Below are positions 31,112 through 38,832 of a DNA stretch of 59,549 nucleotides, piece by piece; positions within the stretch are counted from its first letter, which is position 1; each line of letters opens with the position of its first letter. Source of the DNA: a virus. The stretch is taken from IMG/VR virus record IMGVR_UViG_3300042465_001115, positions 1 to 59,549 of that record. One strand, 5' to 3'. A program made the position numbers and the translations under genes. The notes beneath the pieces are model-generated. The model searched no databases, was not told the origin of the DNA, and was given only the letters and a program-made list of their open reading frames with translations.

Positions 31112-31755
31112 CAGATCACCTGCTTCGGCTCCATGCCGCTTTCCTCAGTGTCCGTGACGACCCTGGACTGCAACGACACCCCCAGCGCCTGGGTGTACGC
31201 ATCCTGGAAAAGCTTGGCCCGTCCGGAGTTCACATGCTCGTTGTCCACCGACTCAGCGAGGAACACCGCGCCGTCCACCAGGACGGGGAAGAATGCGTCG
31301 GGGATGAGCAGAATCGTGTCGTTCAAGCCGTAGTTCGGCGGGGTCTGGGCATACTCTCCGACGAGGATGACCCCAGCCGTGGGGCGGGGGTAGACGAAGA
31401 ACTTGTTGGGGTTGCGCACGTGGCGCATGAAGTTGACCGGCGTACCGGCTGTTTCGTTCACCCAGTTCGGGTACATCTGATCCAGCGTCTCCCGCCGAGA
31501 CTCAGTGACCGCATCCCCGTTCTTGACCTGGAAGATCTCGATCAGCCGAAGGGAGTCGGCTGGCGTCGATTGCAGTACCGTGTTGGGAGTCGTGGAGATG
31601 TCACCGATCACGCCGAACAGGTCAGGGCGCAGCACAGCCGTGCGCCGCAGGGTCATGTTGACCCAGCCAAGAATCACGGCGTCCGAGTACCGATACGCGA
31701 CCTTCGTGTCACTGATCAGCCGACGTACCTCGGTGATGATCTCGTTAGGGGTCAC
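31111..31755 (-). CDS. SU10-type phage adaptor (DUF6682-like)
   Basis: This 214-residue protein has a conserved head-tail adaptor pattern: an N-terminal helix (NEIITEVRRLISDT), a YSDAVILGWVNMTLRRTAVLRPDLF segment, a beta middle with QMYPNWVNETAGTP and a C-terminal helix (LFQDAYTQALGVS). This pattern occurs in the adaptor family once called DUF6682, which docks below the portal in podoviruses. It overlaps its upstream and downstream neighbours by short start-stop overlaps. Confidence 0.75.
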   Translation of the reverse strand: MTPNEIITEVRRLISDTKVAYRYSDAVILGWVNMTLRRTAVLRPDLFGVIGDISTTPNTVLQSTPADSLRLIEIFQVKNGDAVTESRRETLDQMYPNWVNETAGTPVNFMRHVRNPNKFFVYPRPTAGVILVGEYAQTPPNYGLNDTILLIPDAFFPVLVDGAVFLAESVDNEHVNSGRAKLFQDAYTQALGVSLQSRVVTDTEESGMEPKQVI

Positions 31756-32135
31756 GGCAATCCTCGGGCAGCCTCCGCCGCCAACTCAGGCGCAGTGTAC
31801 TGCGGCGGCTCAGGAATGTCATCAGTCCCGAGATCCAAGGCGGCAGCCTTCTTGGGGCGTCCACGGGGGCGCTTGGTAGCGGGCTCCGGTTCGGCGGCGG
31901 GCTCCGGTTCGGCGGCGGGCTCCGGTTCGGCGGCGGGCTCCGGTTCCGGAACAGCCGCAGGGGTGTCGTCCACAACAGCATGGCGGTCGATGGCCTCCTG
32001 TACTTCCGGTGTGATGGCCTTCTGCGGGAAAGCGACTTCCTCAGGGATGACTTCGCAGTCCGAGTTCTTGGCAAGAATGTCGTCGTACGGGTAGAGGAAC
32101 CCGTCCTTCTTCACACGAATCCACATTGTGCTCAC
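31752..32135 (-). CDS. Acidic-repeat protein with AT-hook-like segment
   Basis: This 127-residue protein starts at the GTG at 32135, chosen because AGGAG lies 7 bases upstream; the in-frame ATG at 32126 would have its site 16 bases away. The central part repeats AAEPEP, encoded by three identical 18-bp units plus a partial one. It is followed by KRPRGRPKK, which resembles an AT-hook or nuclear-type basic patch. A flexible acidic tail with a basic patch suits a head-internal or DNA-contacting protein. No family is recognised. Confidence 0.6.
   Translation of the reverse strand: MSTMWIRVKKDGFLYPYDDILAKNSDCEVIPEEVAFPQKAITPEVQEAIDRHAVVDDTPAAVPEPEPAAEPEPAAEPEPAAEPEPATKRPRGRPKKAAALDLGTDDIPEPPQYTAPELAAEAARGLP
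31881..31946 (-). repeat. 18-bp tandem repeat (3.7 units)
   Basis: Three identical copies of an 18-bp unit (31881-31898, 31899-31916, 31917-31934) plus 12 bases of a fourth encode AAEPEP repeats. Perfect identity suggests recent slippage-type expansion, and copy number may vary between isolates. Confidence 0.9.
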
Positions 32136-32139
32136 TTCG

Positions 32140-32373
32140 TCACTCCTTTCGTTTCCCCGAGGGGGACACAGGCCACGATTGTCGTGCAGGCCCGGTCTTC
32201 TTACCAGAGATCGTGCGCTTCTCAGCGGAAGTCATGCGCTGCGCCGCAGCCTGAGGACGACATGCCGGATACGCCCGCTTGGACTTCTCCGTGCCTGAGC
32301 GACCGCACTCTTTTCCGGTCTTGACATCGACCCACTTCTCACCGAACCACTTGCCGAGGCCACCCTTAGCCAC
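32140..32373 (-). CDS. DUF5872-like small virion-region protein
   Basis: This 77-residue basic protein begins MAKGGLGKWFGEKWVDV and has GKECGRSGTEKSKRAYPACRP, matching the DUF5872 pattern found in phages of marine and freshwater bacteria. The two cysteines in that block are conserved family features. Function is unknown. It overlaps the adjacent 57-residue protein by 8 bases and sits in a run of four small basic genes. Confidence 0.65.
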   Translation of the reverse strand: MAKGGLGKWFGEKWVDVKTGKECGRSGTEKSKRAYPACRPQAAAQRMTSAEKRTISGKKTGPARQSWPVSPSGKRKE

Positions 32374-32539
32374 GCTTCTTCACCCGGTTGTCCGCACCCG
32401 ACCACGACCCACCACGGGACTTGTACTCCTTCGCAGCCCATGCGTTGGCGTAGGCGCTGGGGTACACGTCGAACTTGCGCTTGGCCTCGGCTTTCACACG
32501 GGACCACAGCGCAGGGTTGTTGGGCTTGGACTCGGCCAT
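32366..32539 (-). CDS. Small basic phage protein
   Basis: This 57-residue protein starts at the ATG at 32539; a longer upstream frame is rejected because it runs into the next gene. The sequence contains LWSRVKAEAKRKFDVYP and AYANAWAAKEYKSRGGSW, a pattern seen in many phage genomes near DUF5872-like genes. Being highly basic, it may bind DNA or virion components. Function is unknown. Confidence 0.65.
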   Translation of the reverse strand: MAESKPNNPALWSRVKAEAKRKFDVYPSAYANAWAAKEYKSRGGSWSGADNRVKKRG

Positions 32540-32540
32540 G

Positions 32541-32795
32541 TCAGCAGTTCCAGGCCCGCAGGCTCTTGTTGATCCGGCTGTTGGGGTCATTGGCCGTCTT
32601 CTCGGAAGTCAGCTTCTTCTTCATGCCCTTCATCCGGGCGCAGAAGGAATCACGCCGAGGTCCGCCTTCAGGCTGCGGGGCCTTCAACCCAGGCTTTCCA
32701 GGGTTGGCCTTGTTGTACGACGCCCGCCCTGCGGCGTTGAGTCCGCCCTTGGGGTCCTTCCCCTCCTTGCGCTGCCATGCGGGTGTCTTGGCCAT
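32541..32795 (-). CDS. DUF6321-like small basic protein
   Basis: This 84-residue protein starts at the ATG at 32795, which shares a base with the stop of the upstream gene (TAATG). The GKDPKGGLNAAGRASYN segment and the conserved FCARMKGMKKKLTSEKTAND and SRINKSLRAWNC blocks define a family widespread in phages, usually next to genes like its neighbours here. The last two Cys are far apart, so no zinc site is claimed. Role unknown, possibly a virion-associated basic protein. Confidence 0.7.
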   Translation of the reverse strand: MAKTPAWQRKEGKDPKGGLNAAGRASYNKANPGKPGLKAPQPEGGPRRDSFCARMKGMKKKLTSEKTANDPNSRINKSLRAWNC

Positions 32796-33892
32796 TACGC
32801 GATCCTCTCTGTAACAACGATAGCCGAGGGAATCGCAGGAGCAATGGCCCCCGCCACTGTGTGATCGAGGGTGACCGCAATGTTCTCCGGCAACCACAAT
32901 ACCTGGACATACTGCCCTGCGGTCACAGTGATGTAGAAGATGATCTGGAAGAACGTCGTGCCGCCGTCAGTGGCCTTGGGCACCGAGATCTTGGTAGCTG
33001 ACCGCGCAACATTGGTGCCGTTCAGCGCAAGCCATATCGTTGCATCATGGTCGGCGCTATCCGAGTTAGCGAACTGGAGGTTGGGGGCGATCATGTAGGT
33101 GCCCGCTACAGCAAACGTCAACCGGGTCAGATTCGCCCCGTCTGTCACCATCGTGACGCCAGCCCCGACGATCTCTGTCGTACCGAACTTCACTGCCGTC
33201 GCCGCAGACACACTACCTGTCTGGTCAGTGATGTCCGAGAACGAAGCGTAGGCGCGGTTCGTGATGGTGTTGAACGGTACCTTGCCGCTGAGCACGTCGA
33301 TGTTAGTGACGTTCACTTCGCCCGTACCCTTGGGCGTGATGTTGATGTCGATGTTGGTATCGGTACCATCTGCCGACAACGTATTGCTGGTCAGCGTGAC
33401 GCCGGTCGTCGCGTTGCTCGTCGTGAACGTGCCGGAGTCGATGGACGTGATGCCGGAGAAGCTGCCAGTGAAGGTGACTCCGGAGATCGCCCCACCAGTG
33501 ATGCTGACGTTGTTGGACGACTGAGTGGCCATCGTACCGAGGCCCAGGTTCGTTCGTGCATCCGCAGATGTCGAGGCTCCCGTACCGCCATCAGCAATGG
33601 CGAGGTCCGTGATGCCTGCAATGGTCCCGCCTGTAACAGCGACTTTGCTGATGGCGACCGAACCGGTGCCGTTGGGGGCCAGGACAAGGTTGCCGTTGGT
33701 GTTCGTGGTCGAAAGGGTGTTAGCCCCCAGGCTGAGGTTCCCCACACCAATGGATGTGGTACCTACCTTGAGGGCCGTAGCAACCCCGGTGCCGCTGTAG
33801 ACGACCTTCTCCGTTGCGGTTGGACCGTCGTCGACATGCAGCAACTGATCGTACGTTGCATTGATCGCACTACCAGTGAGGTTGCTAGGCAT
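32795..33892 (-). CDS. Tail fibre-like protein with C1q-like C-terminus
   Basis: This 365-residue protein is Ser/Thr/Gly/Asn-rich with repeated beta motifs (ITDLAIADGGTGASTSADAR, then VTFTGSFSGITSIDSGTF), typical of phage fibre shafts. The last 150 residues (LTFAVAGTYMIAPNLQFANS, then IIFYITVTAGQYVQVLWLPE) follow the strand order of C1q/TNF-like receptor-binding heads. It lies in the fibre block between the LamG and adaptor genes. Receptor unknown. Confidence 0.6.
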   Translation of the reverse strand: MPSNLTGSAINATYDQLLHVDDGPTATEKVVYSGTGVATALKVGTTSIGVGNLSLGANTLSTTNTNGNLVLAPNGTGSVAISKVAVTGGTIAGITDLAIADGGTGASTSADARTNLGLGTMATQSSNNVSITGGAISGVTFTGSFSGITSIDSGTFTTSNATTGVTLTSNTLSADGTDTNIDINITPKGTGEVNVTNIDVLSGKVPFNTITNRAYASFSDITDQTGSVSAATAVKFGTTEIVGAGVTMVTDGANLTRLTFAVAGTYMIAPNLQFANSDSADHDATIWLALNGTNVARSATKISVPKATDGGTTFFQIIFYITVTAGQYVQVLWLPENIAVTLDHTVAGAIAPAIPSAIVVTERIA

Positions 33893-33902
33893 AGCCGCTC
33901 CG

Positions 33903-34256
33903 TTACTTTCGCATTTCGTTCTTGACGTGCTCCCAGACCCCGACGGCCAGGAACACTACAACCGCCCACAACCCCAGGGACGCAGTCTTGGCGAATGCGT
34001 CGCTCTTGACCTTGTCCCACCAGCCCGCGTTGGCGATGGCCTTCTCATGGGCGATGCGGTGTCCGTGCGGGTCACCGCCTGGGAAGGCGTCGGTGAAGGT
34101 CTGCCGCAGCGCCTTGAACTGCTGATCCATGTGGGTCACAAGATGCTGTTCGTGTGCGGTCAGCGCCTGCTGCACAGCCTCCTGGATCATCAGCTTCACC
34201 CGATCTTCGGTGATCGCCTCGCTGCGGCGCTCAGGCCCTTCGTAGGGTGGGCTCAC
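33903..34256 (-). CDS. Single-pass membrane protein in the fibre block
   Basis: This 117-residue protein starts at the GTG at 34256 overlapping the previous stop (GTGA); the longer frame is a read-through. The N-terminus has YEGPERRSEAITEDRVKLM and a helical, His/Gln-rich region. The one membrane segment lies at residues 93-109 (LGLWAVVVFLAVGVWEH). It ends with a short basic tail. Together with the adjacent VanZ-like gene it may form a second lysis or envelope unit, but no holin signature beyond the membrane segment is present. Confidence 0.6.
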   Translation of the reverse strand: MSPPYEGPERRSEAITEDRVKLMIQEAVQQALTAHEQHLVTHMDQQFKALRQTFTDAFPGGDPHGHRIAHEKAIANAGWWDKVKSDAFAKTASLGLWAVVVFLAVGVWEHVKNEMRK

Positions 34257-34501
34257 TTCAATGCCTCCAGTACCCCCCAGGCGACGAAGCCCGGAAGCGC
34301 AGTTGCGGCAGCGTCCCACGGATCAGGCTGGCCCTCTTTGCGGATCAGTTGGTTGATCTCGTAGAGGATGCCGAACACTGTCGTATGGTAGGCCAGGAAC
34401 GGGCCGATGCCGAAGAGCACCAGCACCCAGTAGCTCACCATAGCGGCGAACAGCCAGACGCATCCGAGACCGAAGTGAAGGAGTTTGTCGCGTGGGATCA
34501 T
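34253..34501 (-). CDS. Small VanZ-like membrane protein
   Basis: This 82-residue protein starts at the ATG at 34501 overlapping the LamG stop. It has two or three hydrophobic stretches (CVWLFAAMVSYWVLVLFGI, LAYHTTVFGILYEI, ALPGFVAWGVL) and the layout of VanZ-like proteins: DKLLHFGLG near the start, a Glu in the middle helix, and DAAATALPG toward the end. Phage members of the group are of unknown function. Pairing with the single-pass protein suggests a role at the host envelope. Confidence 0.6.
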   Translation of the reverse strand: MIPRDKLLHFGLGCVWLFAAMVSYWVLVLFGIGPFLAYHTTVFGILYEINQLIRKEGQPDPWDAAATALPGFVAWGVLEALK

Positions 34502-35868
34502 GATGTCGGGAACGCCGCAGCAGGCGGCGTGAAGGTGGCGGTGTAGCGGGCTACGCCCTTGGTGATGCGGAGGTCGTCTATGTAGCCGTTGAACAAAAAC
34601 CCGGTTGAGTACCACCCGCCGATAACAAAGTATTGGTCTGTGTAATTGGTGGTGTCTGCGACGGAAATTATTGAAGTCCCGTTCACGTAGAGCTTAGTCG
34701 TGCCAGAGGACCGGACAATTGCTGTGTGGTACCAAGTGTTAATGGCGGGAACATTCCCCGTGGATTGTGTGAAAGTAGTCCCGTGGTAGATAGTCCACTC
34801 GCCTGTGCTGTTTTCAGCGCCCAGACCCGGCCCGCGAACTTGGGAATTCAAATAACCGTTGCTGAGTTGGTAAATACCCTGACCGTTGCCGACCGGGGTG
34901 ACTGCAAACCGAACCCAGCACTCAATCGTGAAGTCTCCGGTGCCAAGAGACATATTGGTTGACACGGGGACGGTCAGGTAATCGCCGGTCTCGTCGAACA
35001 ACATCGAACTCCCGCCGAACTTGCTCTGCGCCGTGCTGATCTGCGCGTTGCCGACCGTCTCCAGCGCATTGAGCATCGCGTTGTCGATGACGCCTGCGTT
35101 TGTGAAGTTCAGCAGCAGGGAGGTGTTGGTGATGGCGGTGAGGGGCGCTGTCGGCGGGGTGAAGTTGGATGCGCCGTAAACCGCTGTGCCGTTGACGTAA
35201 CGGACATTTGATATGTAGCCTTTTGCCGCATATCCAGTAATCGTGGAAAACTCTCCAATACGAAGGGGGTCTGTTCCGGTATTGGGAGCAGACGACGATG
35301 GGCTTGATACGACAACACCATTCAATGCCGCATAGTAGGTGTTGCCAATACGATACACGGCAACGTGTTGCCAAGTGTTTAGCGTACCAGTTCCAAAAGT
35401 GAGGAGTACATAGTACGTAGCTGTATTTGTGGAAGAAAGTGCTAGCCCCCACGCCCCAGCAGTGGTGTAAATCTGTATTCCGTAACCCTTGGCATACCAC
35501 TCAACAACATTCCCAGGGTTCCCGGTAAAGGATTCTGGATACGCCCAGAATTCAATTGTGAAGTCGCCTGATGGGGTGAGCGTTGCCGCGCTTGCGACCT
35601 CAAGGTAATCTCCCGTCCCATCAAAGTACCCGCTGCCGCCCTTCGTTGCGGCGCTGTACGGCGCGGCAGCAGTGAATGGCGAGAACGTGCCCTGGGTCGT
35701 ATTGCCGTTGCGGGTGATGGTGAAGTTGTTGGTGCTGGCGTCCGTGAAGGTGTTGTTCTGCGCGCCGTTCGTGCCATTACCCGGCAAGAGCATGGTGACG
35801 CTCGACCAGAAGGCGTCCTTCAAGACGCCCGCGAGCGACCCAATCAGCCCTTGAACAGCACCGCTCAT
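34498..35868 (-). CDS. Tandem LamG (concanavalin-like) receptor protein
   Basis: This 456-residue protein starts at the ATG at 35868 overlapping the tailspike 2 stop. After a short N-terminal piece it contains two Laminin-G-type beta-sandwiches. Repeated marks are GYFDGTGDYLEV and SMLFDETGDYLTV, FTIEFWAY and FTIECWVRF, and GYISNVRYVNGTAVYG and GYIDDLRITKGVARYT. Such domains bind glycans. The gene is visibly poorer in G+C than its neighbours, which may point to recent acquisition. It follows tailspike 2, so it may be a branched receptor component. Confidence 0.75.
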   Translation of the reverse strand: MSGAVQGLIGSLAGVLKDAFWSSVTMLLPGNGTNGAQNNTFTDASTNNFTITRNGNTTQGTFSPFTAAAPYSAATKGGSGYFDGTGDYLEVASAATLTPSGDFTIEFWAYPESFTGNPGNVVEWYAKGYGIQIYTTAGAWGLALSSTNTATYYVLLTFGTGTLNTWQHVAVYRIGNTYYAALNGVVVSSPSSSAPNTGTDPLRIGEFSTITGYAAKGYISNVRYVNGTAVYGASNFTPPTAPLTAITNTSLLLNFTNAGVIDNAMLNALETVGNAQISTAQSKFGGSSMLFDETGDYLTVPVSTNMSLGTGDFTIECWVRFAVTPVGNGQGIYQLSNGYLNSQVRGPGLGAENSTGEWTIYHGTTFTQSTGNVPAINTWYHTAIVRSSGTTKLYVNGTSIISVADTTNYTDQYFVIGGWYSTGFLFNGYIDDLRITKGVARYTATFTPPAAAFPTS

Positions 35869-38345
35869 GTCAGCCCGTTCCCCGAGATGATCCACGAGGT
35901 CGAAGTGACCTTCACCGCCGTCGCCATGCCATAGGCGGCAAGCGTTCTGCTGCCCGTGGTGCCCGCCCCAGCGAGGTACATCGTGTCCGTGGTGATGGCG
36001 ATGGTGAGCGTATTGATCATGTTGATAAACGTGATCGCGGTGCCGACTGGGAACGGGATCGACCCGTTATTCGGGATCGTGAACGTCCTCGGGTTGTTGT
36101 CCGTGATCGGATGGACGATGGTTTTGCCCGCGTCAGACAGGACCAGCGTGTAGGCGGCGCTCTGAGCGTTTTGTGGAAGACCGAGGTACCCAGGTGCGTC
36201 CACATAGAACGGGTCCGGGGTAGCGTTGCGCAAGAGGCCGTTCCAGCGGCGCACGGACGGCGGTGTAGCGAAATCGGCCAAGTACCCTGGCACGACCGGC
36301 GTGCTGAGAACGGTGCCTTGAGTGACCCCCCCGACCTGTACGTTCTCACCAATCTGCCATGCGATGAAGTTGTTCGGCTTGTAGAGGAAGACGAACGTAC
36401 CAACCGCCGTCACCACGCCCGATGCACCGGAACTCGCTCCGGTGATTGTGTTGCCGACCGCAATCGTACCGGTCACGTTGATGCCGACGCTGGTGCGGTC
36501 GAGTGTAGCCTGCGTGTTATAGATCAGGAACGGACCAGAGGAGCCGCCATTGGCGGTTGGCGCAACGTCGTAGATCTCCTTGCCTTCATAGACATTGCCG
36601 CTGGTGACAAAGTTCTCGATGGTAGCGCTGTACTGGTTGTTCTGCGTAGCCGACGTGGCTCGCAGTATCCACAGGTTGCCGCTGTTGCCAGGGACGGCCG
36701 ACACCGTTCCTTGGGACACACCACCGACCAACACGCTGTTGCCGTTGCCGAAGTTCGTGTTCAGCGTGTTCTGCGTAAACGTCACACGCGAGCCCGACAC
36801 GCTGACCACCTTGCCGGATGCGCCCGTGGTGCCGTCAACGATGGTATTGCCGACCGAGATAGTACCGGTAATCGTCACGCTGATCGTGTTGAGCGAGCGG
36901 AACGTGTTCCCAACGTACTTGATCGTCTCGATGCTGACGCTGGAGTCCGATAGTTGCACCGCTGCGGCTTCAAGGTTCGCCACAGCAGACAGGTTCGACG
37001 CCTCTAGCGAGATCGTGCCGACCTTGCCCGAACTGGTCTGAATAAACAGGAACTGGTCTTCGATCTTGTCGGCCAGCACCGAGTCCCAGCGGAACTGGGC
37101 GCAGGCATTGAAGCGGAAGCCCGACGAGAACGGGGCGGCTGGCACCTGACTGTGAACATGCCAGCAGTTCTGCAAGATCACGTTCGTGTTCGCCCCGGTT
37201 GCACTGTCGCAATCGTAGTCGATGGCCCAGCGCGCCACGCTGGCCGTGTAGTTGCTGATCTGGCCGACGAAGGCGAATGAGCCGGAAGAAGCTGGACAAC
37301 GAATGCCGTCGTAGGCGTCGAGGATTTGCAAGTTGTCGATGATGAATTGGTACGAGAACGCTTCCGCCGCCAACCGCAGGCCCATTCCAAGTCTGACCGC
37401 CGTGCGCGTGGAGGTCGTGGTAGCTTGCGCCTGCCCGTTGACCGACAGCGACTCGCCATTCACCAGCGTCCCGTTACCTGCCAGATACGTCAGCACGCCT
37501 CCAACCACGCTCACCACGCGGCCCCATGCCCCCGAAGTCAGGCCAACGAACTTGTCGCCCGCATTCAGCGCGCCTGTCACCGTGACGCTGATCGTCGAGG
37601 TGCCATCCTGCGGAGTGTTGTAGCGCAGCGTGCCGTTACGCAGGCTCCAGAAATTGATGGTCGTGCCGGTTGGAGCAGTAACAATGTTCGTGTTGTCTGT
37701 GTACTGCTTGATCGTCGCGCCGCACAAGTCGATCTGCACGCCGGTCTTGAGTACCAGCGCTGTGGTGATCTTGTATGTCGCACCAGCCTTGCCGTTCAAT
37801 GTGCCGCCACCTGCTGCGGCCACGGCGTCGATGGCAGCCTGCATCTCGGCGGTGTCGTCATTCAGGTCATTGCCCAGCGCGCCGAACTGTTCGAAAGTAT
37901 ACGAGTGCCGCAGCGCGGCCTGCACCGTGGTTGGCTGCGCACCCGTACCGGTCTGCAAGAAACCGACAAGAGACGCGCCATCGTTGTCGTCCAGGCGAGT
38001 GAACGAAACCTTTTCAGTGTCCACCTCGGCAATAGCCGCTTGAACTGTGCTGGCAGCAACACCGCCTGTAGGGCTGAACCCGATTAGTGCCGCGCCGCCG
38101 TTGGCGGCAAGGGCTGCGGACCTCGCAGCTTCAGAGTCGAGTTCGGCAATGGCCGTGGGGACTGTGGTGGCCGAGATGCCACCTGCTGGCGTGTACGGCA
38201 AGTCCCCGACAAGACCGGCAGCAAGCTGCGACCTGAGGATCCGCTTCGTCTCGTTCGCATCCGTGTCGAAGATGACAAGGTTGTCGTCGTTCGCGGTGCT
38301 GGCACCGGCGATAGGGTTCAGGCCAGGGATGCGCTTAGCTGCCAT
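35865..38345 (-). CDS. Tailspike 2, beta-helix protein
   Basis: This 826-residue protein carries an N-terminal anchor part unlike that of tailspike 1, starting MAAKRIPGLNPIAGASTAND. A linker with VDTEKVSFTRLDDNDG is shared with tailspike 1. A right-handed beta-helix starts near EQFGALGNDLNDDTAEMQAA. Repeated beta segments and inserted modules follow (three copies; see findings), with a C-terminal part ending in SWIISGNGLT. Two spikes with one linker suggest two receptor specificities on one tail. The enzyme type is not evident. Confidence 0.75.
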   Translation of the reverse strand: MAAKRIPGLNPIAGASTANDDNLVIFDTDANETKRILRSQLAAGLVGDLPYTPAGGISATTVPTAIAELDSEAARSAALAANGGAALIGFSPTGGVAASTVQAAIAEVDTEKVSFTRLDDNDGASLVGFLQTGTGAQPTTVQAALRHSYTFEQFGALGNDLNDDTAEMQAAIDAVAAAGGGTLNGKAGATYKITTALVLKTGVQIDLCGATIKQYTDNTNIVTAPTGTTINFWSLRNGTLRYNTPQDGTSTISVTVTGALNAGDKFVGLTSGAWGRVVSVVGGVLTYLAGNGTLVNGESLSVNGQAQATTTSTRTAVRLGMGLRLAAEAFSYQFIIDNLQILDAYDGIRCPASSGSFAFVGQISNYTASVARWAIDYDCDSATGANTNVILQNCWHVHSQVPAAPFSSGFRFNACAQFRWDSVLADKIEDQFLFIQTSSGKVGTISLEASNLSAVANLEAAAVQLSDSSVSIETIKYVGNTFRSLNTISVTITGTISVGNTIVDGTTGASGKVVSVSGSRVTFTQNTLNTNFGNGNSVLVGGVSQGTVSAVPGNSGNLWILRATSATQNNQYSATIENFVTSGNVYEGKEIYDVAPTANGGSSGPFLIYNTQATLDRTSVGINVTGTIAVGNTITGASSGASGVVTAVGTFVFLYKPNNFIAWQIGENVQVGGVTQGTVLSTPVVPGYLADFATPPSVRRWNGLLRNATPDPFYVDAPGYLGLPQNAQSAAYTLVLSDAGKTIVHPITDNNPRTFTIPNNGSIPFPVGTAITFINMINTLTIAITTDTMYLAGAGTTGSRTLAAYGMATAVKVTSTSWIISGNGLT

Positions 38346-38361
38346 GTCTCATCCTCAGGAA

Positions 38362-38385
38362 AAGTAGGGGCCGAAGCCCCTACTT
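38362..38385 (-). terminator. UUCG hairpin between the 133-residue protein and tailspike 2 genes
   Basis: On the minus strand AAGTAGGGGC and GCCCCTACTT form a perfect 10-bp stem around a TTCG tetraloop, followed by TTCC. The very stable tetraloop suggests a terminator or RNA-stability element that lowers read-through from capsid genes into spike genes. Confidence 0.7.
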
Positions 38386-38386
38386 C

Positions 38387-38788
38387 TTAGGTCGCCATGA
38401 TCACCCAGGCGGTGCCATTGCTGACCAACAACGCCCAGTTACCAGCGGTGCCGGTAACGATAGCCGTACCAGCCGTATTCGAGTTGGCAGGAATCACATT
38501 CGACGAGGCAGAGTTCACTGCCTGCGCCTGAATGGTCTTGATAACCAGAATCCGACCGGTCCACGACGCTGCTGCGGGAAGAGTCACGACACACGCAGAA
38601 CCCGTCTTGTTGTTCACAAGGAAGGTCTCGGTGTCGCCAACAGTGAAGTCTGCCGTCTTGATGACCGGAGCCGTAGACGCCAATGCGCCTGCGTTGGTCA
38701 TCAGGCCCGTCACGGTAAGCGTCTGAAGAGTCGCCCGCCCACTGTTGATCGTGACGTTGTCTTGTGCGATGCCGGTATAGACACCCAT
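38387..38788 (-). CDS. Small virion or fibre-associated protein
   Basis: This 133-residue protein has an AAAGGAG-type site upstream of the ATG at 38788. It is beta-rich (NVTINSGRATLQTLTVTGLM, then TVGDTETFLVNNKTGSACVV) and ends in WALLVSNGTAWVIMAT. Such proteins are often decoration or tail-fibre accessories. It lies between two UUCG hairpins, which isolates its expression from both neighbours. Confidence 0.55.
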   Translation of the reverse strand: MGVYTGIAQDNVTINSGRATLQTLTVTGLMTNAGALASTAPVIKTADFTVGDTETFLVNNKTGSACVVTLPAAASWTGRILVIKTIQAQAVNSASSNVIPANSNTAGTAIVTGTAGNWALLVSNGTAWVIMAT

Positions 38789-38807
38789 GATGATCTCTCC
38801 TTTAAGG

Positions 38808-38831
38808 AGACAGGGGCCGAAGCCCCCATCT
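38808..38831 (-). terminator. UUCG hairpin between the decoration-type and 133-residue protein genes
   Basis: On the minus strand AGATGGGGGC and GCCCCTGTCT pair around a TTCG tetraloop, with two wobble pairs. The stem lies about 20 bases upstream of the ribosome-binding site of the next gene. It may act as an intercistronic processing or attenuation element, as for the hairpin at 38362-38385. Confidence 0.65.
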
Positions 38832-38832
38832 C

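Noticed and set aside
26363-38345. Diversity-generating retroelement acting on tail genes
   Set aside because: No reverse transcriptase gene and no template/variable repeat pair with adenine-specific differences were found.
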